Source of the DNA: Acidimicrobiia bacterium
GTDB lineage: Bacteria > Actinomycetota > Acidimicrobiia > Spongiisociales > Spongiisociaceae
Direction: 5' to 3'
DNA: 44,730 nucleotides
NCBI GenBank assembly: GCA_009841105.1
Contig: VXMM01000026.1
Span: forward strand, 1-44,730
The notes below the pieces were generated by a model, which did no database searches, was not told where the DNA came from, and was given only the letters and a program-made list of their open reading frames with translations. Within the stretch, counting starts at the first letter, position 1. The number at the start of each line of letters is the position of its first letter. Of the stretch, positions 22,944-30,017 are shown one piece after another. The position numbers were made by a program, and so were the translations under genes.

Positions 22944-24731
22944 ATGAGGCGCTTCGTAACGACCGAGGACATCCGTGAATTGGCCGAGATAGGCGAGTTC
23001 GAGTTGATGATGCGCGACGGGACGGTCCTCACCGACGCGGCTCTCGATGAGGCGCACCGCCTAGGAGTGCGGTTGGTGGAGGGCTCCCGGTTGGCGACGT
23101 CCCGACCTCCTGTGGCCGATGGATCCCGCGCCGCCCCGCCTACTCCGGCGCCGCCTCCCATCCACTCATCGGCGGTCACGACGGGAGATGCTGCGCCGAC
23201 GTCGCCGAGGACGACCGCGAGCGCCGGGCCTCGCTTCGAGGGATTGCCGGATCCCGCCCGCATGCACCCGAAGCTCCTGATCGACGGTGAGTTCCGGGAA
23301 GCCACCGGAGGAGCCACCAACCGTTCGGTCGACCCGGCGACCAACGAGACCATCGTAGAGGTGGCGTCCGCCAACACCGATGACGTTGAGCTGGCGGTTC
23401 GGGCCGCCCGGCGGGCCTACCGCCGGTGGAGCGTCCTCGATCCCGCCGAGCGAGCCGATCTCCTGCTCAAGGTCGCCGAGCGCATCGAACAGGAGCACGA
23501 GTTCCTGGCCAAGGTGGAGAGCCAGGACGTGGGCCGGCCCATCAGGGAGACGACCCTGATCGACCTTCCAGCATCCTGGGATCCCTTCCGGTTCTTCCAG
23601 GGTCTGGTGCGAGCCATCGACGGCCGGGTACTGGCGCTCCCGCAGGACTCCCTCGATTACGTGCGCAAGGAGCCGATGGGGGTGGTGGGGATGATCATCC
23701 CGTGGAACTTCCCTCTCCATATCGCATGCCGGAAGGCAGCCGCGGCGCTGGCGGCAGGCAACACCGTGGTGCTGAAGCCGCCGGAGTTGGCGCCCCTGTC
23801 GTGCCTGGAGCTCGGACGGATTTGCCTGGAGGCCGGCCTCCCGCCCGGCGTGTTCAACGTAGTGCCGGGGGCCGGGGAGGTGGCCGGTACCGCACTGGTC
23901 GAGCACCGCGGGGTCGACAAGATCGCCTTCACCGGCTCGACGGTCGTCGGCCGCTCTGTGATGCGCGGATCGGCGGGGACGATCAAGCGGGTGTCACTGG
24001 AACTGGGTGGCAAGTCGCCTTCGATCGTGTTCGCCGACGCCGACCTGGACCGGGCGGTGAGCGGCGCCCTGTTCGGTATCTACCTCGCCCAGGGCCAGGT
24101 CTGTTCCGCCGGCTCCAGGATTCTCGTGGAACGGCCTGTCTACGACGAGTTCGTGGAGCGCTTCGCGGCCAGGGCAGCATCCATCCGGATCGGGCTGCCG
24201 TGGCGGTGGGAGACACAACTGGGTCCGCTGGTGAACGAGCGACAGATGGAGCGGGTCTACGAGTACGTGGACATCGGCAGGGCCGAAGGAGCAACCGTCA
24301 TAGGGGGCGGCGCCCCGCCTGACAATCCTGACCTGGCCCGGGGCAACTTCATCAGACCGACTTGCTTCGTCAACGTCGAGCCCGGGTTCAGGATCGCTCA
24401 GGAGGAGATATTCGGTCCGGTGGCGGTCGTGATGCCGTTCAGTGGCGAAGAGGAGGCGGTCCGGCTGGCCAACGACGTCCGCTACGGATTGGCCGCCGGG
24501 ATCTGGACCACCGATGTTGGCAAGGCGCATAGAGTGGCACGGGACTTGGAAGCGGGTTCGATCTGGGTCAACCACTTCGGCGTGTATCCGAGCGAGGCGC
24601 CCTTCGGCGGCTACAAGGAGAGCGGCACAGGCCACGATTTGGGTCTGGAGTCGCTCCACGAGTATATGGAGACCAAGAACGTGCACGTCAATATCGGGCG
24701 CGGATTCAACGATTGGTACGAAGGCAACTGA
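22944..24731 (+). CDS. Aldehyde dehydrogenase with N-terminal BMC-targeting-like domain
   Basis: Residues 1-48 form a small domain (MRRFVTTEDIRELAEIG to VRLVEG). Residues 50-100 are a Pro/Ala/Ser linker and residues from about 105 to 595 are a full aldehyde dehydrogenase. Catalytic residues are Asn255 (PWNFP), Lys278 (LKPPE), Glu353 (ELGGKSP) and Cys387 (GQVCSAG). The Glu-Cys pair points to hydrolytic NAD(P)-dependent oxidation to a carboxylic acid, unlike the CoA-acylating PduP/EutE enzymes of classical metabolosomes. The N-terminal domain is shared with the DUF3830 protein encoded at 26002 and resembles the start of EutQ, so it probably directs the enzyme into the shell. The BMC-H gene follows 13 bases later. 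Confidence 0.88.
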   Translation: MRRFVTTEDIRELAEIGEFELMMRDGTVLTDAALDEAHRLGVRLVEGSRLATSRPPVADGSRAAPPTPAPPPIHSSAVTTGDAAPTSPRTTASAGPRFEGLPDPARMHPKLLIDGEFREATGGATNRSVDPATNETIVEVASANTDDVELAVRAARRAYRRWSVLDPAERADLLLKVAERIEQEHEFLAKVESQDVGRPIRETTLIDLPASWDPFRFFQGLVRAIDGRVLALPQDSLDYVRKEPMGVVGMIIPWNFPLHIACRKAAAALAAGNTVVLKPPELAPLSCLELGRICLEAGLPPGVFNVVPGAGEVAGTALVEHRGVDKIAFTGSTVVGRSVMRGSAGTIKRVSLELGGKSPSIVFADADLDRAVSGALFGIYLAQGQVCSAGSRILVERPVYDEFVERFAARAASIRIGLPWRWETQLGPLVNERQMERVYEYVDIGRAEGATVIGGGAPPDNPDLARGNFIRPTCFVNVEPGFRIAQEEIFGPVAVVMPFSGEEEAVRLANDVRYGLAAGIWTTDVGKAHRVARDLEAGSIWVNHFGVYPSEAPFGGYKESGTGHDLGLESLHEYMETKNVHVNIGRGFNDWYEGN

Positions 24732-24744
24732 GGAGGTTCGGATC

Positions 24745-25023
24745 ATGGAAGGTGCTCTAGGGTTGATCGAGACTCGCGGGCTGGTCGGCGCCATCGAGGC
24801 GACCGACGCGATGGCCAAGGCAGCTCGTGTCGAGATCGTCGGGCGCGACGTGATCGGAGGCGGGTACGTCACGGTCATGGTGCAGGGCGAGGTCGGTGCG
24901 GTGAAGTCGGCGGTGGATGTAGGCGCCTCCGCGGCCAAGAAGGTCGGGGAACTCGTTGCAGCCCATCTGATTCCCAAGCCGCACGAGGACTTGGGGAAGG
25001 TGAGCGCTCTGCTCGACGGCTGA
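24745..25023 (+). CDS. BMC-H hexameric shell protein (EutM/PduA-like)
   Basis: A single Pf00936 BMC domain of 92 residues, which forms the hexagonal tiles of the shell facets. Hallmarks are GLIETRGLVGAIEATDAM, KAARVEIVGRDVIGGGYV, GEVGAVKSAVDVGA and the C-terminal HLIPKPHEDL. A pore-facing Gly-rich loop (IGGGYV) is present. It starts at ATG 24745 behind GAGGAGG. The frame is open further upstream only as a shadow of the dehydrogenase gene. It is the only BMC-H in the window. Confidence 0.96.
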   Translation: MEGALGLIETRGLVGAIEATDAMAKAARVEIVGRDVIGGGYVTVMVQGEVGAVKSAVDVGASAAKKVGELVAAHLIPKPHEDLGKVSALLDG

Positions 25024-25093
25024 TCCCGCGTCTGTCCGTCCGAGAGGCGGGACAGCCGGGAATCGCAGGCGGAGCGAAAGCGAGGGTACTTAG

Positions 25094-25360
25094 ATGTTGT
25101 TGTGCCGTGTTACGGGAAGCACCGTCACGACGGTGCGGGCCGGCGGGATGGGAGGAGCCAAGCTGCTGGTAGTGCGACCGGAGGGCGGCGGCCCCGCCTC
25201 TTCGTTCGTAGCGATGGACGCCGTGGGCGCCGGGTCGGGAGACCTGGTGCTCGTAGCCCAGGGAACCGCGGCGAGGATTCCGGAAGCCACCGCGTCGGCA
25301 CCGACCGACGCGACAATCGTCGGCATCGTCGACGAAGCAAGCCACGACCCGGGAGGATGA
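25094..25360 (+). CDS. BMC-P pentameric vertex protein (EutN/CcmL-like)
   Basis: An 88-residue Pf03319 protein that caps the vertices of the icosahedral shell. It has the expected features: an N-terminal MLLCRVTGSTVTT strand, VAMDAVGAGSGDLVLVAQGTAAR, and a closing DATIVGIVDEA. It lies 70 bases after the BMC-H gene and one base before the BMC-T gene start. A vertex protein next to hexamer and trimer genes makes a closed compartment credible. Confidence 0.95.
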   Translation: MLLCRVTGSTVTTVRAGGMGGAKLLVVRPEGGGPASSFVAMDAVGAGSGDLVLVAQGTAARIPEATASAPTDATIVGIVDEASHDPGG

Positions 25361-25361
25361 G

Positions 25362-25997
25362 GTGACGAGTCCGGGGCAATCAGGTGGCGGGGGCGGCAAC
25401 TCCCTGCGCGCCTACGTGTATGTCGACAAGATGCAGCCCGCCTGGGCGGCCTATGTAGGAAGGGACGACCAGGACGGCCCGGCATTGGAGGGGATGTCGC
25501 AGCTGTACGTGGAGGTGGCGCCGGCCACCCTGGTTTTCTCGCTGGCCAACGCCGCGCTCAAGAACACCGAGAACTCCTCCGCAATGCTGGTCGCCGAGCG
25601 GAGGTACGGGACGCTCGAGCTCCATTCGGCCAACCCTGACGCCGTGCGCCAAGCCGGAACGATCATGCTGGCGATGATCGGCAGCTCTTCGGCGCCGGGT
25701 ATAGCGCCCTCTCTGGTGACCACGCGTGTCATAAACAACGTGACCGGGGCCGAGGCCGGGCTGGTGAACCGGATGGGCGTCCGCGACCGGCTCCGGGAAG
25801 GCGACGCCATGTTGGTCGTGGAGACCGAGCCGGCCGCGTACGTGGCGCTGGCGGCCAACGAGGTGGAGAAGCAGACCTCGCTCCGCATGGTGCTGGTGAG
25901 ACTCCATGGCGCCACCGGGCGGCTTATCCTCGCGGGGAGCGAGGCGGAGGTGGAGATCGGGCACCGCACTGCGCTCGAGGCTCTTGGAGAAGGATGA
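25362..25997 (+). CDS. BMC-T trimeric tandem-domain shell protein
   Basis: A 211-residue protein with two fused BMC domains, forming pseudo-hexameric trimers. Features are LRAYVYVDKMQPAWAAYVG, VEVAPATLVFSLANAALK, ERRYGTLELHS, then ETEPAAYVALAANEVEKQT and GRLILAGSEAEVEIG. This pattern matches the single-layer BMC-T type known from the Haliangium ochraceum shell. The start is GTG 25362 and a short Gly-rich N-terminus precedes the first domain. With BMC-H and BMC-P it gives a minimal complete shell. Confidence 0.93.
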   Translation: MTSPGQSGGGGGNSLRAYVYVDKMQPAWAAYVGRDDQDGPALEGMSQLYVEVAPATLVFSLANAALKNTENSSAMLVAERRYGTLELHSANPDAVRQAGTIMLAMIGSSSAPGIAPSLVTTRVINNVTGAEAGLVNRMGVRDRLREGDAMLVVETEPAAYVALAANEVEKQTSLRMVLVRLHGATGRLILAGSEAEVEIGHRTALEALGEG

Positions 25998-26001
25998 TCC
26001 G

Positions 26002-26544
26002 ATGCGCCGGATACTGACCACCGAGGACATCAGGGCCGCCGCCCGCCGCGGCAAGACCGAACTGGTGGTCGAGCCGCCCACCGTGATAACCGCCGCGGCG
26101 CGAGAGGAAGCCGGCCTGGCCGGGATCCGCATCATCGAAGGACCCGCAGACCGCGATGCGGACATAGTGATCAAGGTGGCCGGCGAGGAGATCCGGGCCA
26201 CGCTCCTCCTCGACGAGGCACCGGTGACCGCATCTTCCATCCGCGAACTGCTCCCCCTCTCCGGCACCGTCAACCATGCTCGCCTGGCCGGTGATGAGCT
26301 CATGTTCCCGATCCGGACCTACCTGGGCCCCGAGAACCAGTCGAAGGCCCAGCGCGCCGGCAACATCGCCTACTGGCCCGACCGCATGATCATCGCCATG
26401 TTCTACGGCGACACCGGAGGCGTCGGGTTGACCAACATCTTCGCCCGGGTGGCGGCCGATGATATGGACGCCTTCCGCAGGGCCGGCGACTTCGTATGGA
26501 AGAACCAGGGAGTGGAGCTACGCATAGAGCGCCACCGGGGTTAG
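26002..26544 (+). CDS. DUF3830 cyclophilin-like protein with N-terminal BMC-targeting-like domain
   Basis: Residues 1-48 (MRRILTTEDIRAAARRG to IRIIEG) repeat the N-terminal domain of the aldehyde dehydrogenase: 24 of 47 positions are identical without gaps. The start also resembles E. coli EutQ (KKLITANDIRAAHARG, from memory). Residues from about 52 to 180 form a DUF3830 domain (VIKVAGEEIRATLLLDEAP, LMFPIRTYLGPENQ, NIAYWPDRMIIAMFYGD), a cyclophilin-like fold of unknown biochemical role. The position just behind the shell genes and the shared tag suggest that it is cargo. The start at ATG 26002 follows GGAGAAGG. Confidence 0.85.
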   Translation: MRRILTTEDIRAAARRGKTELVVEPPTVITAAAREEAGLAGIRIIEGPADRDADIVIKVAGEEIRATLLLDEAPVTASSIRELLPLSGTVNHARLAGDELMFPIRTYLGPENQSKAQRAGNIAYWPDRMIIAMFYGDTGGVGLTNIFARVAADDMDAFRRAGDFVWKNQGVELRIERHRG

Positions 26545-26599
26545 CGGCTCGGCTGGCTCGGTCCGGACCAGCAATGACCAACAAAGGCGGAACGGCGAC

Positions 26600-27304
26600 A
26601 TGACCTACACGATCCTCGGATGTGACTCTGCGACGGGCCGCGTTGGCATCGGCATCGCCACCCACTCGATCGCCGCCGGCGGGTACTGCCAGGTGGTCCG
26701 GTCTGGCATCGGCGCGATCGCCAGCCAGGCGTACGCCGACCCCAGGCTGCTCCCCGTGGCAACCGGCATGCTGGAGCGCGGCCTCTCTCCTGCGGAAGTC
26801 GTCACCGGGTTGGCCGATGTTGATCCCGACTACGCCTTTCGCCAGACCGCAGTGCTGACCCCGGACGGGGTCGCCGCTGCGCACACCGGGGACAGGACAG
26901 GCCACTGGTCCGGCCACATCATCGGCGACGGCTACATCGCCACGGGGAACTCCCTCGAGGGCGAAGGGGTGGTCGAAGCGATGGCCGATGCGTTCGAGTC
27001 GGCGGCGGGTAAGCCTGTGGAGGACCGCTTGGTGGCCGGCCTGGAGGCCGGTCGCGATGCCGGAGGCCAGGTCGAGGACTACTACGAGCGCTCGGCCACG
27101 CTGGTGGTGGCCGAGAGGGATACGTTTCCCGACATCGATCTGCGCATCGACTTCCACGCGTCCGACGCCGTCGGCGAGCTTCGCTCCCTGCTCCATGTCT
27201 ACCGGCCGTACCTGCACATCTACAACCACGTCCGCACCAAGGAGCCTCGACAAGCCGTCGGGATGACCTACGAAGAGTGGAATCCGCTCCCCCCGGAAGG
27301 TTGA
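26600..27304 (+). CDS. DUF1028-family protein (Ntn-hydrolase-like)
   Basis: A 234-residue protein of the DUF1028 family, predicted to have an Ntn-hydrolase fold. Visible features are YTILGCDSATGRVGIGIATHS, SQAYADPRLLPVATGMLERGLS, AAHTGDRTG, GDGYIATGNSLEGEGVV and the C-terminal LRIDFHASDAVGELRSLL. The true function of the family is not known, and hydrolysis of an amide or a similar bond is a guess from the fold. Here it has no N-terminal targeting-like domain, so it may act outside the compartment. It starts at ATG 26600 and ends one base before the aldo/keto reductase start. Confidence 0.85.
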   Translation: MTYTILGCDSATGRVGIGIATHSIAAGGYCQVVRSGIGAIASQAYADPRLLPVATGMLERGLSPAEVVTGLADVDPDYAFRQTAVLTPDGVAAAHTGDRTGHWSGHIIGDGYIATGNSLEGEGVVEAMADAFESAAGKPVEDRLVAGLEAGRDAGGQVEDYYERSATLVVAERDTFPDIDLRIDFHASDAVGELRSLLHVYRPYLHIYNHVRTKEPRQAVGMTYEEWNPLPPEG

Positions 27305-27305
27305 G

Positions 27306-28286
27306 ATGCTCTACCGAAGGCTCGGGCGTACCGGGCTGGAAGTGTCGGAAGTCGGCATCGGGACGTGGGGTATCGGTGGGTTGGATTGGGGCGAGCGGGA
27401 CGATGAGCGGTCCAAGCAAGCCCTCAATCACGCTCTGGACCTGGGCGTCAACTTCATCGACACGGCGTACGGATACGGCGAAGGCCGGTCGGAGGAGCTC
27501 ATAGGCGAGGTCCTCGTAAGCCGACCCGATGTCACACCCATCGTCGCCACCAAGGTCCCGCTCGAGACACGTGTCTGGCCCGCTACCGACGACATGGCGG
27601 TCGAGGACTGCTATTCACCGGGGTGGATCCGATCGTGCACCGAGGAGAGCCTGCGCCGTCTCGGCTCCGACCACATCGATCTCCAGCAATTCCATTTCTG
27701 GGCCGACTCCTGGACCGACCAGGGCCAGTGGGCGGACGCGGTGTCGGCGCTCAAGAACGAGGGCAAGATCCGGTTCTTCGGGGTGTCCACCAACGATCAT
27801 GAGCCCGACTCGGTGCTGCGCCTGTTGGAGTCGGGACTGGTGGACACCGTGCAGGTGATCTACAACCTCTTCGACCAGTCGGCACACGAGCGCCTGCTGC
27901 CCCGATGCGAGGAACTCGACATCGGCGTCATCGCCCGTTCTCCATTCGACGAGGGCGGCCTCACCGGTGCCCTCCGCTCCGACACCGTGTTCGCGGCCGG
28001 TGACTGGCGCCGCGGCTACTTCAAAGGCGGCCGCCTGGCCGAAACCGTAGCCCGGGCCGGAGCAGTAGCGGAGATCCTCGCCGAGCACGCTTCGAGCCTC
28101 GCCGAAGGCGCCCTTCGCTTCTGCCTCAGCGAGGACGCGGTGTCCACCGTTATCCCGGGGATGCGCTCGCCGGCTCATGTGGGCCAGAATTGCGCCGTCT
28201 CAGACGGGCAGCTGCTGGAGTCCGAGGTGCTCGAGAAATTGCGGGACCACTCGTGGCCTCGCAACTTCTACGCCGATGCGTGGTGA
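27306..28286 (+). CDS. Aldo/keto reductase
   Basis: A 326-residue aldo/keto reductase with the catalytic tetrad visible as Asp52 and Tyr55 (IDTAYGYGEG), Lys83 (ATKVP) and His130 (QQFHFW). It reduces an aldehyde or ketone with NADPH or the reverse. It is the last intact gene of the BMC run and starts one base after the DUF1028 stop. Its own stop overlaps the start of a truncated D-aminoacylase-like gene in a GTGA arrangement. It lacks the targeting-like N-terminus. Confidence 0.87.
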   Translation: MLYRRLGRTGLEVSEVGIGTWGIGGLDWGERDDERSKQALNHALDLGVNFIDTAYGYGEGRSEELIGEVLVSRPDVTPIVATKVPLETRVWPATDDMAVEDCYSPGWIRSCTEESLRRLGSDHIDLQQFHFWADSWTDQGQWADAVSALKNEGKIRFFGVSTNDHEPDSVLRLLESGLVDTVQVIYNLFDQSAHERLLPRCEELDIGVIARSPFDEGGLTGALRSDTVFAAGDWRRGYFKGGRLAETVARAGAVAEILAEHASSLAEGALRFCLSEDAVSTVIPGMRSPAHVGQNCAVSDGQLLESEVLEKLRDHSWPRNFYADAW

Positions 28287-28375
28287 GGGGAAGACCGACG
28301 TTTGACATCGTCGTGAGCGGCGGCTTCGTCGTGGACGGAATGGGAGCTCCCTGGCGAGGCGGGGGTAGGACTTGA
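28283..28375 (+). pseudogene. Truncated N-terminus of a D-aminoacylase/amidohydrolase-like gene
   Basis: Translation from GTG 28283, coupled to the aldo/keto reductase stop, gives TFDIVVSGGFVVDGMGAP, the usual first strand of N-acyl-D-amino-acid deacylases and dihydroorotase-like enzymes. After about position 28345 the sequence becomes unrelated and stops at 28375. The operon therefore probably once continued into an amidohydrolase gene that was cut here. A second fragment with the same start and a longer continuation is at 34454. Confidence 0.6.
28313..28340 (+). repeat. 28-bp direct repeat, left copy
   Basis: The 28 bases coding VSGGFVVDG are identical to 34454-34481. Together the two copies bracket about 6.1 kb. 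In both places the sequence next to the repeat changes abruptly to fragments of other genes, which suggests a recombination or assembly junction. Confidence 0.75.
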
Positions 28376-28587
28376 TGTAGGGGACGTCTTCGCGGCAGTT
28401 GTAGTTGTCGGTGCCCCAGAGACACTTGTCGAGGACCTTGAAGTGTCTGTTAGCCGCTCATGCCCTGGTTAAGGCCCGTTTTCTCACCGATCTCGGTCCA
28501 GCCTGCAGCGATCATCGCGTCGTCCATAATGGTTAAGTCGCCCCAACTGTTCGGCTCCGATAGCCAGACGTGGGTGTCGATGATCAT
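28365..28587 (-). pseudogene. Broken second copy of the 6.4-kb amidohydrolase
   Basis: The N-terminal part (28450-28587) reads MIIDTHVWLSEPNSWG and ends in a stop right after GMSG. The next piece (28365-28447) reads HFKVLDKCLWGTDNYNCRED in another frame. Both align with the intact gene at 6418-7308 (DSHVWLSKPEHWG and DKCLWGTDNYDCRED). About 150 internal codons and the C-terminal end are missing. It cannot make an active enzyme. Confidence 0.8.
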
Positions 28588-28754
28588 GGACACTCCTCCA
28601 AGCGTTCGCGCGTGCTCAGCGGGCCACTCCGGCGCCGAGCATGGACTTGATCCCCACGATACAATCACGACCTGCCATCAACGATGCACCGAAGGCGTTT
28701 CTTGCATGGAAAAGGAAGCGATACGGGGCGTTTGGCACTGACGAGGGTGGGCGC

Positions 28755-29939
28755 ATGAAGATCACCAGCATCCGTGTGACGCATGTGAACGTCCCCTTTG
28801 ATGCGCCTTTCTGGTGGACCGCCGGTCTCTATCCGGGTGCGTCGAAGTCGATCGTCGAGGTGGAGACCGACGAGGGCATCGTTGGCCTTGGAGAGGCGCC
28901 GTGGTGGCATTTCGGCGAGGTGATCGAGCGAGAGATCGCGCCCGCCCTGATCGGTGCCGACCCGTTCGATCTCGCCGACTGCGAGGCGCGTTGCGTGCCT
29001 GCCTATCAGATCACCGCCAACACCGGCGAGACCGCTTCGATGGTCGCTTTCGGCGCCGTCGAACTGGCACTCTGGGACATCATGGGCAAGGCCCTCGACA
29101 TGCCCCTCTACAGGCTGCTGGGCGGAGCCGTGCGCAAGGAGATTCCCTTCACCGAGTATTTCTCGTTCCGGCCCGAGCATGAGGGCGCGGGCGGCGAGAT
29201 GTCGGCCGAGGCCATCGTCGAGTACTGCCTCAGGATGCGCGAGGAACATGGCTCGACCTACTTCGAGGGCAAGCTGATCCTGGGCGACCCCGAGCTGGAG
29301 ATACGGACTGTCGCCATGTTGCGCGAGGCGCTCGGCGCGGACGCCATGATCCGTCTCGACTCGAACATGCAGTGGCCGCTGACCACCGCCCGCTGGGTGT
29401 TGAGGGAGGTCGAGGTGTTCAACATCCGCAACTACGAGGACCCGGTCGCAACGTTCGAGGAGATGGCGGAGTTGCGCCGCCATACGATGATCCCCTTCTC
29501 CACCCATGTGCCGGATCTACGCCGCGCCGTCGCACTGGGGACGCCCGATGCCTTCGTCTGTAACTTCGCGGCTCTCGGCGGTATCGCGGCGACGCTCAAA
29601 TTCGTCGCCGCTTGCGAGGCGATGGGCAAGGACTTCTGGTGCTACTCGAATGACCTCGGCATCATGACCGCGGCCTACCTGCATCTGACGGCCGCGACGC
29701 AGTGGATCACCGAGCCGTCGCAGTCGTTGTTCCGCTGGCAGATCGGGGACGTGGTCGAAGGCGGACCCTTCCGCCAGACCGACAACACCATCCGCGTTCC
29801 CGAAGGCCCCGGCCTCGGCGTCACGCTCGATCCCGGGTCGATGGCGCGCTGGCACAAGCACTTTGTGGAGTACGGGCCGATGAGCCACTTCCATCATCCG
29901 GGGAACCCGGACCGTTACACACGTTTGCCGCTCGGCTGA
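28755..29939 (+). CDS. Enolase-superfamily enzyme (mandelate racemase/muconate lactonizing type)
   Basis: A 394-residue two-domain enzyme. Metal ligands are recognisable as D202 (RLDSN) and E228 (NYEDP), with the catalytic Lys173 in EGK and Asp265 in TPDAFVCN. The position of the second catalytic base, His in most dehydratases and racemases, appears to be Tyr297 (CYSNDLG), so the reaction may be unusual. Sugar-acid dehydratases are the nearest type by eye. I start at ATG 28755; the frame is open upstream but has no start signal. A TACAAT box (28660-28665) could be its -10. It stands in the mosaic between the two 28-bp repeats. Confidence 0.75.
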   Translation: MKITSIRVTHVNVPFDAPFWWTAGLYPGASKSIVEVETDEGIVGLGEAPWWHFGEVIEREIAPALIGADPFDLADCEARCVPAYQITANTGETASMVAFGAVELALWDIMGKALDMPLYRLLGGAVRKEIPFTEYFSFRPEHEGAGGEMSAEAIVEYCLRMREEHGSTYFEGKLILGDPELEIRTVAMLREALGADAMIRLDSNMQWPLTTARWVLREVEVFNIRNYEDPVATFEEMAELRRHTMIPFSTHVPDLRRAVALGTPDAFVCNFAALGGIAATLKFVAACEAMGKDFWCYSNDLGIMTAAYLHLTAATQWITEPSQSLFRWQIGDVVEGGPFRQTDNTIRVPEGPGLGVTLDPGSMARWHKHFVEYGPMSHFHHPGNPDRYTRLPLG

Positions 29940-30017
29940 TGCACATGGCGGCGGGCTCAACGTTGTCCAGGGATCTCCAGGTGCCGTTCTCGCCGTGAAG
30001 CCAGGACGGGAGGGATC

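Noticed and set aside
24745-25997. Carboxysome or a known ethanolamine/propanediol compartment
   Set aside because: No RuBisCO, carbonic anhydrase, ethanolamine lyase, diol dehydratase or phosphotransacylase is encoded near the shell genes.
26002-26544. A true EutQ protein
   Set aside because: Only the first 48 residues resemble EutQ. The remainder is DUF3830, and there is no cupin acetate-kinase-like domain.
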